Assembly (NCBI GenBank): GCA_019635315.1
Contig: JAHBZT010000008.1
Location: 1-64,000 of the forward strand
Origin: Rubrivivax sp.
Lineage (GTDB): Bacteria > Pseudomonadota > Gammaproteobacteria > Burkholderiales > Burkholderiaceae_C
Length of the DNA stretch: 64,000 nucleotides
Direction of reading: 5' to 3'
The stretch's first letter is position 1. Each line of letters begins with the position of its first letter. Shown piece by piece: positions 8,687 through 15,655 of this stretch. A program made the position numbers and the translations under genes. The notes beneath the pieces were generated by a model, which had not been told where the DNA came from, searched no databases, and saw only the letters and a list, made by a program, of their open reading frames with translations.

Positions 8687-9784
8687 TCAGCGCTCCCAGT
8701 TGCGCTCCGGCGTCGCGCCGCGCGCCTTCACCGCCGCCATGTACTGGCTCAGCAGCTGCTGGGCCTGCACGCCGCGCGCGCTGTTGTTGCGGATCCACTC
8801 GCCGGCCAGATCCGGCGTCTGCGCGATCCACTTCGCGCGCTCGGCCTGCGGCAGCGGCGTCACGGTGACCGGCGGGTTCTGGCCGGCGCCCCGCTCGACG
8901 ATCAGCTTGATCGCCGTCTCGTGGCGCGCCACCAGGTCGTCTCCGTGGCGGCGCGTGTACTCCGCACCGGCTTCGCGCATGGCCTGCTGCACTTCCGGCG
9001 GCAGCTTGTTCCAGGTGTCCTTGTTGATCGCCACGCCGCCGGAGAACACGACGCCCATGTTGACCTTGGTGATGTAGGGCGCGACCTCGTAGATCTTGGC
9101 CGGCAGCACGCCGGTGGCCAGCGACAGCACGCCTTCGCTGACCCCCGTCTGGATGTCGGTGTAGAAGGTGGTCAGCGCGCCGTCCACCGGCGTCGCGCCG
9201 ACCGCGCGCATCCACTGGCCCAGGATGCCGGGCGCGCTGATCTTCTTGCCCTTCAGGTCGTCGATCGTGCGCACCGGAAACTTGGTGTACAGGTCGTAGG
9301 TGTCCGAGCCGGTGCCTCCCAGGAAGACGACGTTGTGGCGGTCCCACTCCTGGCGGAAGGCCGGCACCTTCTCGATCATCTCGACCATTGCGCCCAGCAC
9401 CACGCGCGTGTCGCTGGTCGTGAACGGCGTGTGCACCGACAGCTGCGACAGCGGCATCTTCGACGGCTCCAGGTAGCTGAAGACCCAGCCGATGTCGGTG
9501 ATGCCCTGCTCGACGCTGGTCAGCGTGGCGTTGGCCTTGTACAGCGAGCCGCCGAAGGCCTCGCGCCAGTTGATCTTGTACTTGCCGCCGGCGGCCAGGC
9601 GCTTGTCGACCTCCGGCATGAAGACGCTCTGCATGAAGCCGACCCAGGGGATGGTCGTCGGGTGGCTGGACGCGATCGTCAGGTTGATGGTCTGCTGGGC
9701 ATGGGCGGTGGTGGCGGCCAGCGGCAGCGCCAGCGCGAACAGGCCGGCGGCGACGCCGCGGCGCAGGGAGTCGACTCGGGTCAT
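8687..9784 (-). CDS. TRAP transporter substrate-binding protein DctP, without adjacent membrane subunits
   Basis: A 365-residue periplasmic receptor. Residues 1-29 form a Sec signal peptide ending A-H-A-Q. The mature part has the DctP pattern I-A-S-S-H-P, then G-I-T-D-I-G-W-V-F, and D-L-K-G-K-K-I-S-A-P in the middle, where the conserved arginine-type ligand region of TRAP receptors lies. TRAP receptors bind organic acids and deliver them to a DctQM membrane pair. No DctQ or DctM gene is adjacent. The nearest pair is encoded at 15656-17544 with its own DctP, which is strongly similar to this one across the whole length (for example T-L-T-S-V-E-Q-G and Y-T-D-I-Q-T-G-V-S-E-G). It may share that pair. 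AGGAGACA precedes the ATG. Confidence 0.88.
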   Translation of the reverse strand: MTRVDSLRRGVAAGLFALALPLAATTAHAQQTINLTIASSHPTTIPWVGFMQSVFMPEVDKRLAAGGKYKINWREAFGGSLYKANATLTSVEQGITDIGWVFSYLEPSKMPLSQLSVHTPFTTSDTRVVLGAMVEMIEKVPAFRQEWDRHNVVFLGGTGSDTYDLYTKFPVRTIDDLKGKKISAPGILGQWMRAVGATPVDGALTTFYTDIQTGVSEGVLSLATGVLPAKIYEVAPYITKVNMGVVFSGGVAINKDTWNKLPPEVQQAMREAGAEYTRRHGDDLVARHETAIKLIVERGAGQNPPVTVTPLPQAERAKWIAQTPDLAGEWIRNNSARGVQAQQLLSQYMAAVKARGATPERNWER

Positions 9785-9822
9785 GACTTGTCTCCTGTGG
9801 TGTGAAGGGTGGGGACGCGGAT

Positions 9823-10818
9823 TCAGTCGACCTGCGCGCCGGAGCGGCGCACGGCCTCGGCCCAGCGCCGGATCTCGGCCGGGCCGAACTCGGCCAGTTC
9901 GGCGGCGGACAGGCTGCGCTGCTCGACGCCGAGGTCGGTCAGCTTGGCCGCGACATCGGGCCGCGCCAAGGCACGCTGCAGCGCATCGCGCAGCCGCGCC
10001 ACCTCGGCCGCTGGTGTGGACGCCGGTGCATAGACCATGAACCAGGCGACGAGGTCGAAGTCGGCCACGCCCTGTTCCTGCAGCGCCGGCACCTCGGGCG
10101 CGGCGGCGCTGCGCCGCGCACTGGAAGCGCCCAGCGCGCGCAGCTTGCCGCCGCGCATGTGCGGCAGCACGGCGGCCGGGTGATAGAACATGAACTGCAC
10201 CTGGCCGGCGATCACGTCGGTCAGCGCCTGGCCGCCCTGGTTGTAGGGCACGTGGATCATGCGGCCGCCCAGCCGCGCGCCCAGCAACTCGCCGGCCAGG
10301 TGGCCGGAGGTGCCGTTGCCCGCCGACGCGAAGGTCACGCCGGCCGGCGTGGCCGCCGCCGCGCGCAGGTCGGCGATGCTCTTCAGCGGCGAGCCCTCGG
10401 CGACGACCAGCAGCGTCGGCGTGAAGCCGACCAGGCCGATGGGCACGAAGTCCTTCAGCGGGTCGTAGGGCAGCCGGCGGTACAGCGTGGCATTGATGGC
10501 ATGGGTGCCGACCGTGCCCATCAGCAGCGTGCGACCGTCACCGGCGGCCTTGGCGACCTGGTCGCTGCCGATCGTGCCGCCGGCCCCCGGCCGGTTCTCG
10601 GCCAGCAGCGTGGTGCCCAGCGCCGCGGCCATCGCCTCGCCGACCTGGCGCGACACGATGTCGGTGGTGGTGCCGGGGCCGAAAGGCACGACCAGGCGCA
10701 GCGGCGCATTGCCTTGCGCCAGCGCGGGGGTGCCCGCGCCCAGCGCCAGCAGGCCGGCGCCCAGGGCCAGCGCGCCCAGCCAGGCGCGGCGGCCGGCGGC
10801 GGACGAGAGGATCGTCAT
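9823..10818 (-). CDS. Bug-family tripartite tricarboxylate receptor (TctC-like)
   Basis: A 331-residue periplasmic solute receptor. The signal peptide runs to about residue 35 (A-L-A-Q-G). Family motifs include L-V-V-P-F-G-P-G-T-T-T-D, N-R-P-G-A-G-G-T-I-G and H-V-P-Y-N-Q-G-G, which form the Bug ligand pocket for carboxylates. Bug genes are hugely expanded in Burkholderiales, and most lack dedicated TctAB membrane genes, as here. AAGGAGAC precedes the ATG at 10818. The gene lies 17 bp after the CaiB transferase gene and 38 bp before the TRAP receptor gene. One transcript would therefore encode two different types of receptor for probably related carboxylates. Confidence 0.88.
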   Translation of the reverse strand: MTILSSAAGRRAWLGALALGAGLLALGAGTPALAQGNAPLRLVVPFGPGTTTDIVSRQVGEAMAAALGTTLLAENRPGAGGTIGSDQVAKAAGDGRTLLMGTVGTHAINATLYRRLPYDPLKDFVPIGLVGFTPTLLVVAEGSPLKSIADLRAAAATPAGVTFASAGNGTSGHLAGELLGARLGGRMIHVPYNQGGQALTDVIAGQVQFMFYHPAAVLPHMRGGKLRALGASSARRSAAAPEVPALQEQGVADFDLVAWFMVYAPASTPAAEVARLRDALQRALARPDVAAKLTDLGVEQRSLSAAELAEFGPAEIRRWAEAVRRSGAQVD

Positions 10819-10835
10819 GCGGGAAGTCTCCTTCT

Positions 10836-12002
10836 TCAGGCGTTGTCGCGCGGCGCCCAGGGCGAACCGCCGCTGCGCAGCACGGTGTCGTGATCGCCCA
10901 GCAGGGGCGGCGCAGTCACCTCGAGCGCACGCTCGCCGTCGAAGCTGACCGGCGAGCGCACCGTGCGCCAGCGCCCGCCGTCCGGGTGCTCGGGGTGCGG
11001 CGCGTCGACGAAGAGCTGCAGGTGCTGCGCCTGCGCATCCTGCGGCACCTCGTCGGTGGCGTACATCGGCGCGTGCGGCACGTCCAGCGCCTCCAGGCGG
11101 CGGCACCACTCGGCGCGGTCACGCTGGCGGAACAGCTCGCTGAGCAGGTCGATCAGCAGGTCCTGGTGGGCGATGCGCGCCTCGCGGTCGGCGAAGCGCG
11201 GGTCGTCGAAGAGGTCGGGCTTCTCGATCGCCTGCGCCAGCCCTTGCCAGAACTTGGGCGGGCTGGACATGTGCAGCGCGATCCACTTGCCGTCGGCGCA
11301 GGGCAGCACGTAGCTCTGGCTCACGCTGGGCCGGCTGAACGGGCCCATCACCTCGCCTTCGCTGAACAGGTGCGTGAAGGCGTCCAGGTTGAAGTGCGTC
11401 ATGGCCTCGAGCATCGAGACCTCGACGCGGCGGCCCGTGGCCCCCGCGCGCTTCTCGCGTTCGTACAGCGCGCCCAGGATGCCGTAGGCGGCATAGAAGC
11501 CGGTCAGCGCATCGGCGATCGCCGGGCCGACGACACGCGGGTTGGCCGGGTTGACCAGCAGCTTCAGGAAGCCGCTGGCGGCCTGCGCAACCGTGTCGTA
11601 GCTGGGCCGCTGCGCGGCCGGGCCGTCGCGGCCGAAGCCGCTGATCGCGCAGTAGATCAGTCGCGGGTTGAGCTCGCGCAGCCGGTCCTCGCCGGCGCCG
11701 ATCTTCTCGGCCACGCCGGGGCGGAAATTCTGGATGTAGACGTCCGCCTCGCCGATGAGCCGGTCGAAGAGCGCGAGATCGGCGGCCTGGCGCGTGTCCA
11801 GCGTGACGCTCTTCTTGTTGCGGTTGTAGGTCTGGTAATGCGGGCTGTAGAGACCGCCGCGGAAGGCGCGGAAGGGGTCGCCGGCCGGCTGCTCGACCTT
11901 GACGACGTCGGCACCCAGGTCGGCCAGCAGCATGGCCGCCGCCGGCCCGGTGATGAAGGTGCCGTGCTCGACGACACGGACGCCCGCGAGGACCTTGGCC
12001 AT
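10836..12002 (-). CDS. CaiB/BaiF family (class III) CoA transferase
   Basis: A 388-residue cytosolic enzyme that moves CoA between carboxylic acids. The N-terminal motif V-R-V-V-E-H-G-T-F-I-T-G-P-A-A-A is the CoA-binding start of the family. N-R-N-K-K-S-V-T-L-D follows near residue 61. The catalytic aspartate is probably Asp164 in A-I-A-D-A-L-T-G. Full length compared with the family. The gene starts 4 bp after the citryl-CoA-lyase-like gene, so the two are almost certainly co-translated. A CoA transferase next to a C-C lyase of the citrate-synthase fold suggests activation of a ring-cleavage product followed by its cleavage; this is inference from context. Confidence 0.9.
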   Translation of the reverse strand: MAKVLAGVRVVEHGTFITGPAAAMLLADLGADVVKVEQPAGDPFRAFRGGLYSPHYQTYNRNKKSVTLDTRQAADLALFDRLIGEADVYIQNFRPGVAEKIGAGEDRLRELNPRLIYCAISGFGRDGPAAQRPSYDTVAQAASGFLKLLVNPANPRVVGPAIADALTGFYAAYGILGALYEREKRAGATGRRVEVSMLEAMTHFNLDAFTHLFSEGEVMGPFSRPSVSQSYVLPCADGKWIALHMSSPPKFWQGLAQAIEKPDLFDDPRFADREARIAHQDLLIDLLSELFRQRDRAEWCRRLEALDVPHAPMYATDEVPQDAQAQHLQLFVDAPHPEHPDGGRWRTVRSPVSFDGERALEVTAPPLLGDHDTVLRSGGSPWAPRDNA

Positions 12003-12006
12003 CGCG

Positions 12007-12825
12007 TCAGGCCTCCGACTTCCTGAGCGTCACGCCGTCCGGCAGCGTGCCGGTGTAGCGCTGCTCGCGCGTGGCCTGGTAACTGAGCGCGAAGCCGATC
12101 GGCCGCGCCAGCTCCTCCGTCAGGTGGCCGATCAGCCCGGCGCAGCGCGCGAGGATGGGCACGCCCTTCAGCGCCTCGGCCGGGAAGCCCACGTCGAGCA
12201 GCACCGCGGGGATCGCGGCCGAGACGTTGAGCCGCAGGTCGCGGCCGGTGATGTCGGGCAGCACCTGCTCCACAGCCTCGGCGATGCGCACGTAGTGCAG
12301 CGGCGCGCCGGCCTCGGCCGCGACCTCGAACAGCCGCGCCACGCGCGGGTCGCGCGCCTTGTGCTGCGGGTGGCCATAGCCGGGAATCGCATGCTTCGCG
12401 GCACGCATCTCGCGCACGACCTCGGCGGCGGCATCGGCCAGCGACAGCGACCGCTCGCGCGCCAGCGCGTCGATGCGCAGGAACAGCCGGCCGGCCGCTT
12501 CCGACGCGCCCAGGATCACCGAGCCGCAGCCCAGGATGCCGGCCGCCACCGCACCCTGGATGGCATCGGGCGCGGCGGCCATCGTCATGCGGCTGGCCTG
12601 CACGCTGGGCACCAGGCCATGCTCGGCGATGGCCACCAGCGTCGCCTCCAGCACCCGGCTGGCGTCCGGGCCCGGGCGCTGGCCGGTGACGAGCAGCCAG
12701 AAGTAGTCGCTGAACGAGACATGGCCGATCAGCTCGCGGCACAGGTCGGCGCCGCGCACGACGATGGTCTCGTCGTCGCTGGCGCAGATCGCGGACTCGG
12801 GAATCGTGGCCTTGCCGATCTTCAT
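12007..12825 (-). CDS. Citryl-CoA lyase-like protein (short citrate-synthase fold)
   Basis: A 272-residue protein matching the short citrate-synthase-fold branch usually named citryl-CoA lyase, which splits a 3-hydroxyacyl-CoA into acetyl-CoA and a keto acid. The family H-x-x-x-x-x-x-D-P-R pattern is visible at His152 in G-Y-G-H-P-Q-H-K-A-R-D-P-R. The Leu-His-Gly-Gly-Ala histidine of true citrate synthases is replaced by I-L-G-A-S. The region where ATP-citrate lyases carry N-V-D-G reads N-V-S-A, so the catalytic aspartate appears absent. Its natural substrate is therefore probably not citryl-CoA. It is encoded between the dioxygenase and CaiB genes of module A. Confidence 0.8.
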   Translation of the reverse strand: MKIGKATIPESAICASDDETIVVRGADLCRELIGHVSFSDYFWLLVTGQRPGPDASRVLEATLVAIAEHGLVPSVQASRMTMAAAPDAIQGAVAAGILGCGSVILGASEAAGRLFLRIDALARERSLSLADAAAEVVREMRAAKHAIPGYGHPQHKARDPRVARLFEVAAEAGAPLHYVRIAEAVEQVLPDITGRDLRLNVSAAIPAVLLDVGFPAEALKGVPILARCAGLIGHLTEELARPIGFALSYQATREQRYTGTLPDGVTLRKSEA

Positions 12826-12864
12826 CGCGTGGAGGTCCTTCAGGGATGGCGCGCGGCGCCTCGC

Positions 12865-13761
12865 TCAGGCCGCGGGCGCGAGCGCGAAGTCGTAGCTCGT
12901 GCTGTGGAACGGGCGGTCCATCACGCGGCCGTCGGGCGCGCTGCCCGCGGCGTGGCGCTCGAAGTGCACGACGAGGCTGTCGCGCACGCCGAAGACGGCG
13001 TCGGAGTCCAGATAGGGGCTGTCGTCGGCGAACAGGTGCGTGGTCAGCGGCACGTAGCCGTCGCGGTAGACCATCATGTGGATGTGGCCGGGGCGGTTCG
13101 GGTGCCGGCCCATGCCGCGCAGCATCTCGCCCACCGGGCCGTCGTCGGGCACCGGGTAGTAGGTCGGCTTGATCGACCAGAAGTGATAGCGGCCCTGCTC
13201 GTCGGTGTGGAAGCGCGCGCGCAGCCGCATGCCCGCGTCACCGCCCATCTGCATGTCGTAGACGCCCTCGCCGTCGCCGGACCAGACGTCGACGCAGCAG
13301 CCGGCGATCGGCCGCCCATGCGTGTCGGTGACGCGGCCGCTGTAGTGGGCCGGCTCGCCGGGCATGCCGACGCCGATGTCGGTGCCCAGCGGCAGCACCG
13401 GCGCGCCTTCCCAGTAGAACGGACCCTGCACGGTGGCCTCGGTGGGCGGCAGGGTGGCGGTGCGGTCCTGCAGCGCCTTCGCCGAGCGGCGCGCCTGCTC
13501 CAGCTGCACGACCAGCATCGAGATGCCCAGCGTGTCCGACAGCAGGATGAATTCCTGGCGCTTGTCGTCGCAGGTCTGGCCGACGCGCGTGAGGAACTGG
13601 ATCGCCGCCATCCACTCGTCGGGCTTCAGGTCGACCTCGCGCACCAGCGCATGGGCGTGGCGGATGACGGCGCTGATGATCTCGCGGAAGCGCGGGTCGG
13701 TGCTGTCGGACAGGCGGTCCAGCACGGCCTGCGTGATGTCGGCGGTCTGGTGCTGCGTCAT
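12865..13761 (-). CDS. Intradiol ring-cleavage dioxygenase (hydroxyquinol/catechol 1,2-dioxygenase type)
   Basis: A 298-residue iron(III) enzyme that opens catecholic rings between the two hydroxyls. The N-terminal helical domain (residues 1-100) has the family pattern E-F-I-L-L-S-D-T-L-G. The beta-sandwich carries all four expected iron ligands: Tyr168 in G-E-G-V-Y-D, Tyr202 in Y-Y-P-V-P-D-D-G-P, and His226 and His228 in R-P-G-H-I-H. The sequence is closest to hydroxyquinol 1,2-dioxygenases (D-S-D-A-V-F-G-V-R near the C-terminus), which make maleylacetate. A maleylacetate reductase gene lies at 23244-24326. The ATG at 13761 has AGGAGACGACC before it. First gene of module A, divergent from a LysR gene. 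Confidence 0.9.
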   Translation of the reverse strand: MTQHQTADITQAVLDRLSDSTDPRFREIISAVIRHAHALVREVDLKPDEWMAAIQFLTRVGQTCDDKRQEFILLSDTLGISMLVVQLEQARRSAKALQDRTATLPPTEATVQGPFYWEGAPVLPLGTDIGVGMPGEPAHYSGRVTDTHGRPIAGCCVDVWSGDGEGVYDMQMGGDAGMRLRARFHTDEQGRYHFWSIKPTYYPVPDDGPVGEMLRGMGRHPNRPGHIHMMVYRDGYVPLTTHLFADDSPYLDSDAVFGVRDSLVVHFERHAAGSAPDGRVMDRPFHSTSYDFALAPAA

Positions 13762-13864
13762 GGTCGTCTCCTGGGCCGGTCGGCGCTCTCGGGGCGGGCT
13801 CGGCAAGAGCCGGAATCTAGGCTGCCCCAGTGGTTGATGGAAGTGATTTGTTTAGGTGACTATG

Positions 13865-13879
13865 ATCGATGGTATCGAT
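13865..13879. promoter_or_regulatory. Putative LysR-type operator between module A and its regulator
   Basis: ATCGATGGTATCGAT is a 15-bp dyad (ATC-N9-GAT with inner symmetry) in the 141-bp gap between the divergent dioxygenase and LysR genes. It lies in the only AT-rich patch of this gap (13832-13885) and 24 bp upstream of the LysR start codon. LysR proteins typically bind such T-N11-A dyads near their own promoter. The assignment rests on position and symmetry only. Confidence 0.5.
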
Positions 13880-13902
13880 GACAAACCGGGGAGTGCCGGG
13901 CC

Positions 13903-14799
13903 ATGGAACTGCGCCACCTGCGCTACTTCGATGCCCTCGCCGAGACGCTCAACTTCACGCGCGCGGCCGAGCGGCTGCACGTCACGCAGTCCACGCTGTC
14001 GCACCAGATCCGCCAGCTCGAGGACGAACTCGGCACGCCGCTGTTCGACCGCAGCACGCGGCACGTGCACCTGACCGAGGCCGGCGAGCTGCTGCGCAGC
14101 TACACGATGCCGGCGCTGCAGCAGATCGACCGCGGCCTGCACGCGCTGCGCGCCGACGCCGAGGACCCGCTGCGCGACAGCCTGCGCCTGGGCACCACGC
14201 ACAGCTTCGCGACCCGGCTGGTGCCGCACTGCGTGGCCGGCTTCCTGGCCCATGCGCCGCACACCGTGATCGGCGTGCAGGAGCTGTCCGCGCGCGACAT
14301 CGCTGCCGGGCTGGCCGGGGGGTTGCTGGACCTGGGTGTCTCGTACCGGCCCGCCGCGGCGGCCGATGCGCGCGAGCTGTGGTTCGAGCCGCTGTACCAC
14401 GAGGAGCTGAAGCTGGTCGTCGCCGCCACGCATCCGCTGGCGCGCCGGCGCCGCGTGCGCATGGTCGAGCTGCACGGGCTGGCGATGGTGCTGCTGCCCG
14501 CGGCCTTCTCCACGCGGCAGATGCTCGACGACGCCTTCGAGGCCGCCGGCGCGGAGCCGCGCGTCGTCGTCGAGCTCAACTCGATCGCGCCGATGATCGA
14601 GCTGATCCGCCAGACCGATCTGGCCGGCATCATCGCCGAGACCGCGGTGACGCCGGCGCCCGACCTGGCGGTGATCCCGCTCGAGGACCCGACGCCGCGC
14701 CGCACCCCCGGCCTGCTGTGGAAGAAGGGCGCGGCGCGTTCGCCCACCATGCGCCACCTGGCGGGCGTGATCCGGCGCGCCGCTGGGCACGTGGCCTGA
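13903..14799 (+). CDS. LysR-family transcriptional regulator of module A
   Basis: A 298-residue regulator. Residues 1-60 form the LysR winged helix-turn-helix, with the classic pattern M-E-L-R-H-L-R-Y-F, then N-F-T-R-A-A-E-R-L-H-V-T-Q-S-T-L-S-H-Q-I. The C-terminal inducer domain (about 90-295) belongs to the CynR/CatR-like type 2 periplasmic-binding fold. It is transcribed away from the dioxygenase gene, the usual arrangement for LysR activators of catabolic operons. The inducer is probably the substrate or product of module A. A dyad at 13865-13879 is a candidate binding site. Confidence 0.9.
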   Translation: MELRHLRYFDALAETLNFTRAAERLHVTQSTLSHQIRQLEDELGTPLFDRSTRHVHLTEAGELLRSYTMPALQQIDRGLHALRADAEDPLRDSLRLGTTHSFATRLVPHCVAGFLAHAPHTVIGVQELSARDIAAGLAGGLLDLGVSYRPAAAADARELWFEPLYHEELKLVVAATHPLARRRRVRMVELHGLAMVLLPAAFSTRQMLDDAFEAAGAEPRVVVELNSIAPMIELIRQTDLAGIIAETAVTPAPDLAVIPLEDPTPRRTPGLLWKKGAARSPTMRHLAGVIRRAAGHVA

Positions 14800-14834
14800 T
14801 GGGCCCCGTACACCGGCGCCGGCCCGCCGGTGCC

Positions 14835-15140
14835 TCAACGCGCCACCTCGTAGTCGACCTGGTGGCGAGCACTGCGCAGGTCGCCCAGCGCGCGCTTCAC
14901 GCGCAGGTGCTCGGGGTGCTCGGCGTAGGCGGCCAGCGCCTCGCGCGAGGCGAACTCGGAGTACAGCACCAGGTCGCAGGCGTAGTCGATGCGGCTCTCG
15001 TCGACACCCACCTCCAGGTGCAGAAGCCCCGGGATGCGGCCGCGCAGCGACTCGAACTCGCGCTTGACCAGCGCCAGGTTGCGGCCGCGGCTGGCGGCAT
15101 CGTCGCCACGCACGTTCCACATCACGATGTGCTTGATCAT
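14835..15140 (-). CDS. Dabb-domain (stress-responsive A/B barrel) protein
   Basis: A 101-residue alpha/beta-barrel protein starting M-I-K-H-I-V-M-W-N-V, the typical start of the Dabb family. Further family marks are L-H-L-E-V-G-V-D and Y-A-C-D-L-V-L-Y-S-E-F. Dabb proteins are small dimeric ferredoxin-like barrels; some are enzymes acting on small polyketide-like or aromatic compounds. It is the last gene in the module B direction. It is separated from the YciI-family gene by a MITE-like palindrome of 161 bp, which may interrupt or modulate co-transcription. The ATG at 15140 gives the normal family length. Confidence 0.8.
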   Translation of the reverse strand: MIKHIVMWNVRGDDAASRGRNLALVKREFESLRGRIPGLLHLEVGVDESRIDYACDLVLYSEFASREALAAYAEHPEHLRVKRALGDLRSARHQVDYEVAR

Positions 15141-15167
15141 GTTCGCGGAGGGCTGGTCGCCGCGCTC

Positions 15168-15328
15168 AGAAGCTGTGAATGAATCCGGCGCGCCCGAGCG
15201 GGTCGCCAGGACGTGGCCAATCCAGGCGCAAAGCGCAGCCATAGCGCGGGCTATGACGAGCACTTGCAACGACGAGTGGCCGCGTTCTGGCGGCACGAGC
15301 GGGTGTGTCGGGTTCGTTCACAGCTTCT
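15168..15328. mobile_element. MITE-like 161-bp palindromic element
   Basis: The ends are inverted copies: AGAAGCTGTGAATGAA at 15168-15183 and TTCGTTCACAGCTTCT at 15313-15328 match at 15 of 16 positions. The similarity continues inward: GTCGCCAGGACGTGGCCA at 15211-15228 resembles the complement of TGGCCGCGTTCTGGCGGC at 15280-15297. Nearly the whole element can thus fold on itself. It has no coding capacity and sits in the only gap between the Dabb and YciI genes. Its right end supplies the first base of the YciI stop triplet on the minus strand. I see no clear target-site duplication. Similar short palindromic elements are widespread in Burkholderiales, but I cannot name this one. Confidence 0.7.
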
Positions 15329-15633
15329 CAGGCCGCGGGCGGAAAGCCGGCGCGCTGCGGCCACAGGTTGACGAAGGCCAGCACCTCGACGCCGGAATAC
15401 AGCCCGGCGCGCGTGAAGGGCTCGCCGGCCAGCCAGTCCATCGCTGCCTCGCGGCTGGCGAAGTCGATGGCCAGCAGGCTGCCGACCATCGTCTCGCCAT
15501 CGTCGGCAGTCAACGGCCCGGCGAAGGCGATGCGCTCGGCCACCGCGCCCAGGTAGGCCTTGTGCTCGGGCCGCACGCGCTGGCGCAGTTCGGCCGCGCC
15601 GGGCTTGTCGAGCAGGCGGAAGACATAGATCAC
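15328..15633 (-). CDS. YciI-family protein
   Basis: A 101-residue ferredoxin-like small protein. It starts M-I-Y-V-F-R-L-L-D-K-P-G and has the R-x-x-H-x-x-Y segment (R-P-E-H-K-A-Y-L) typical of YciI/YCII domains, in which a His-Asp pair is thought to be catalytic. W-L-A-G-E-P-F-T-R-A-G-L-Y and V-E-V-L at the end are also family-like. Some relatives work in aromatic degradation (for example muconolactone-type isomerase folds and chlorohydroquinone pathways). It lies 22 bp after the TRAP DctM gene and probably belongs to the module B transcript. The stop codon touches the edge of the MITE-like element. Confidence 0.8.
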   Translation of the reverse strand: MIYVFRLLDKPGAAELRQRVRPEHKAYLGAVAERIAFAGPLTADDGETMVGSLLAIDFASREAAMDWLAGEPFTRAGLYSGVEVLAFVNLWPQRAGFPPAA

Positions 15634-15655
15634 GCGAGACTCCTCGTGCGCGGCG

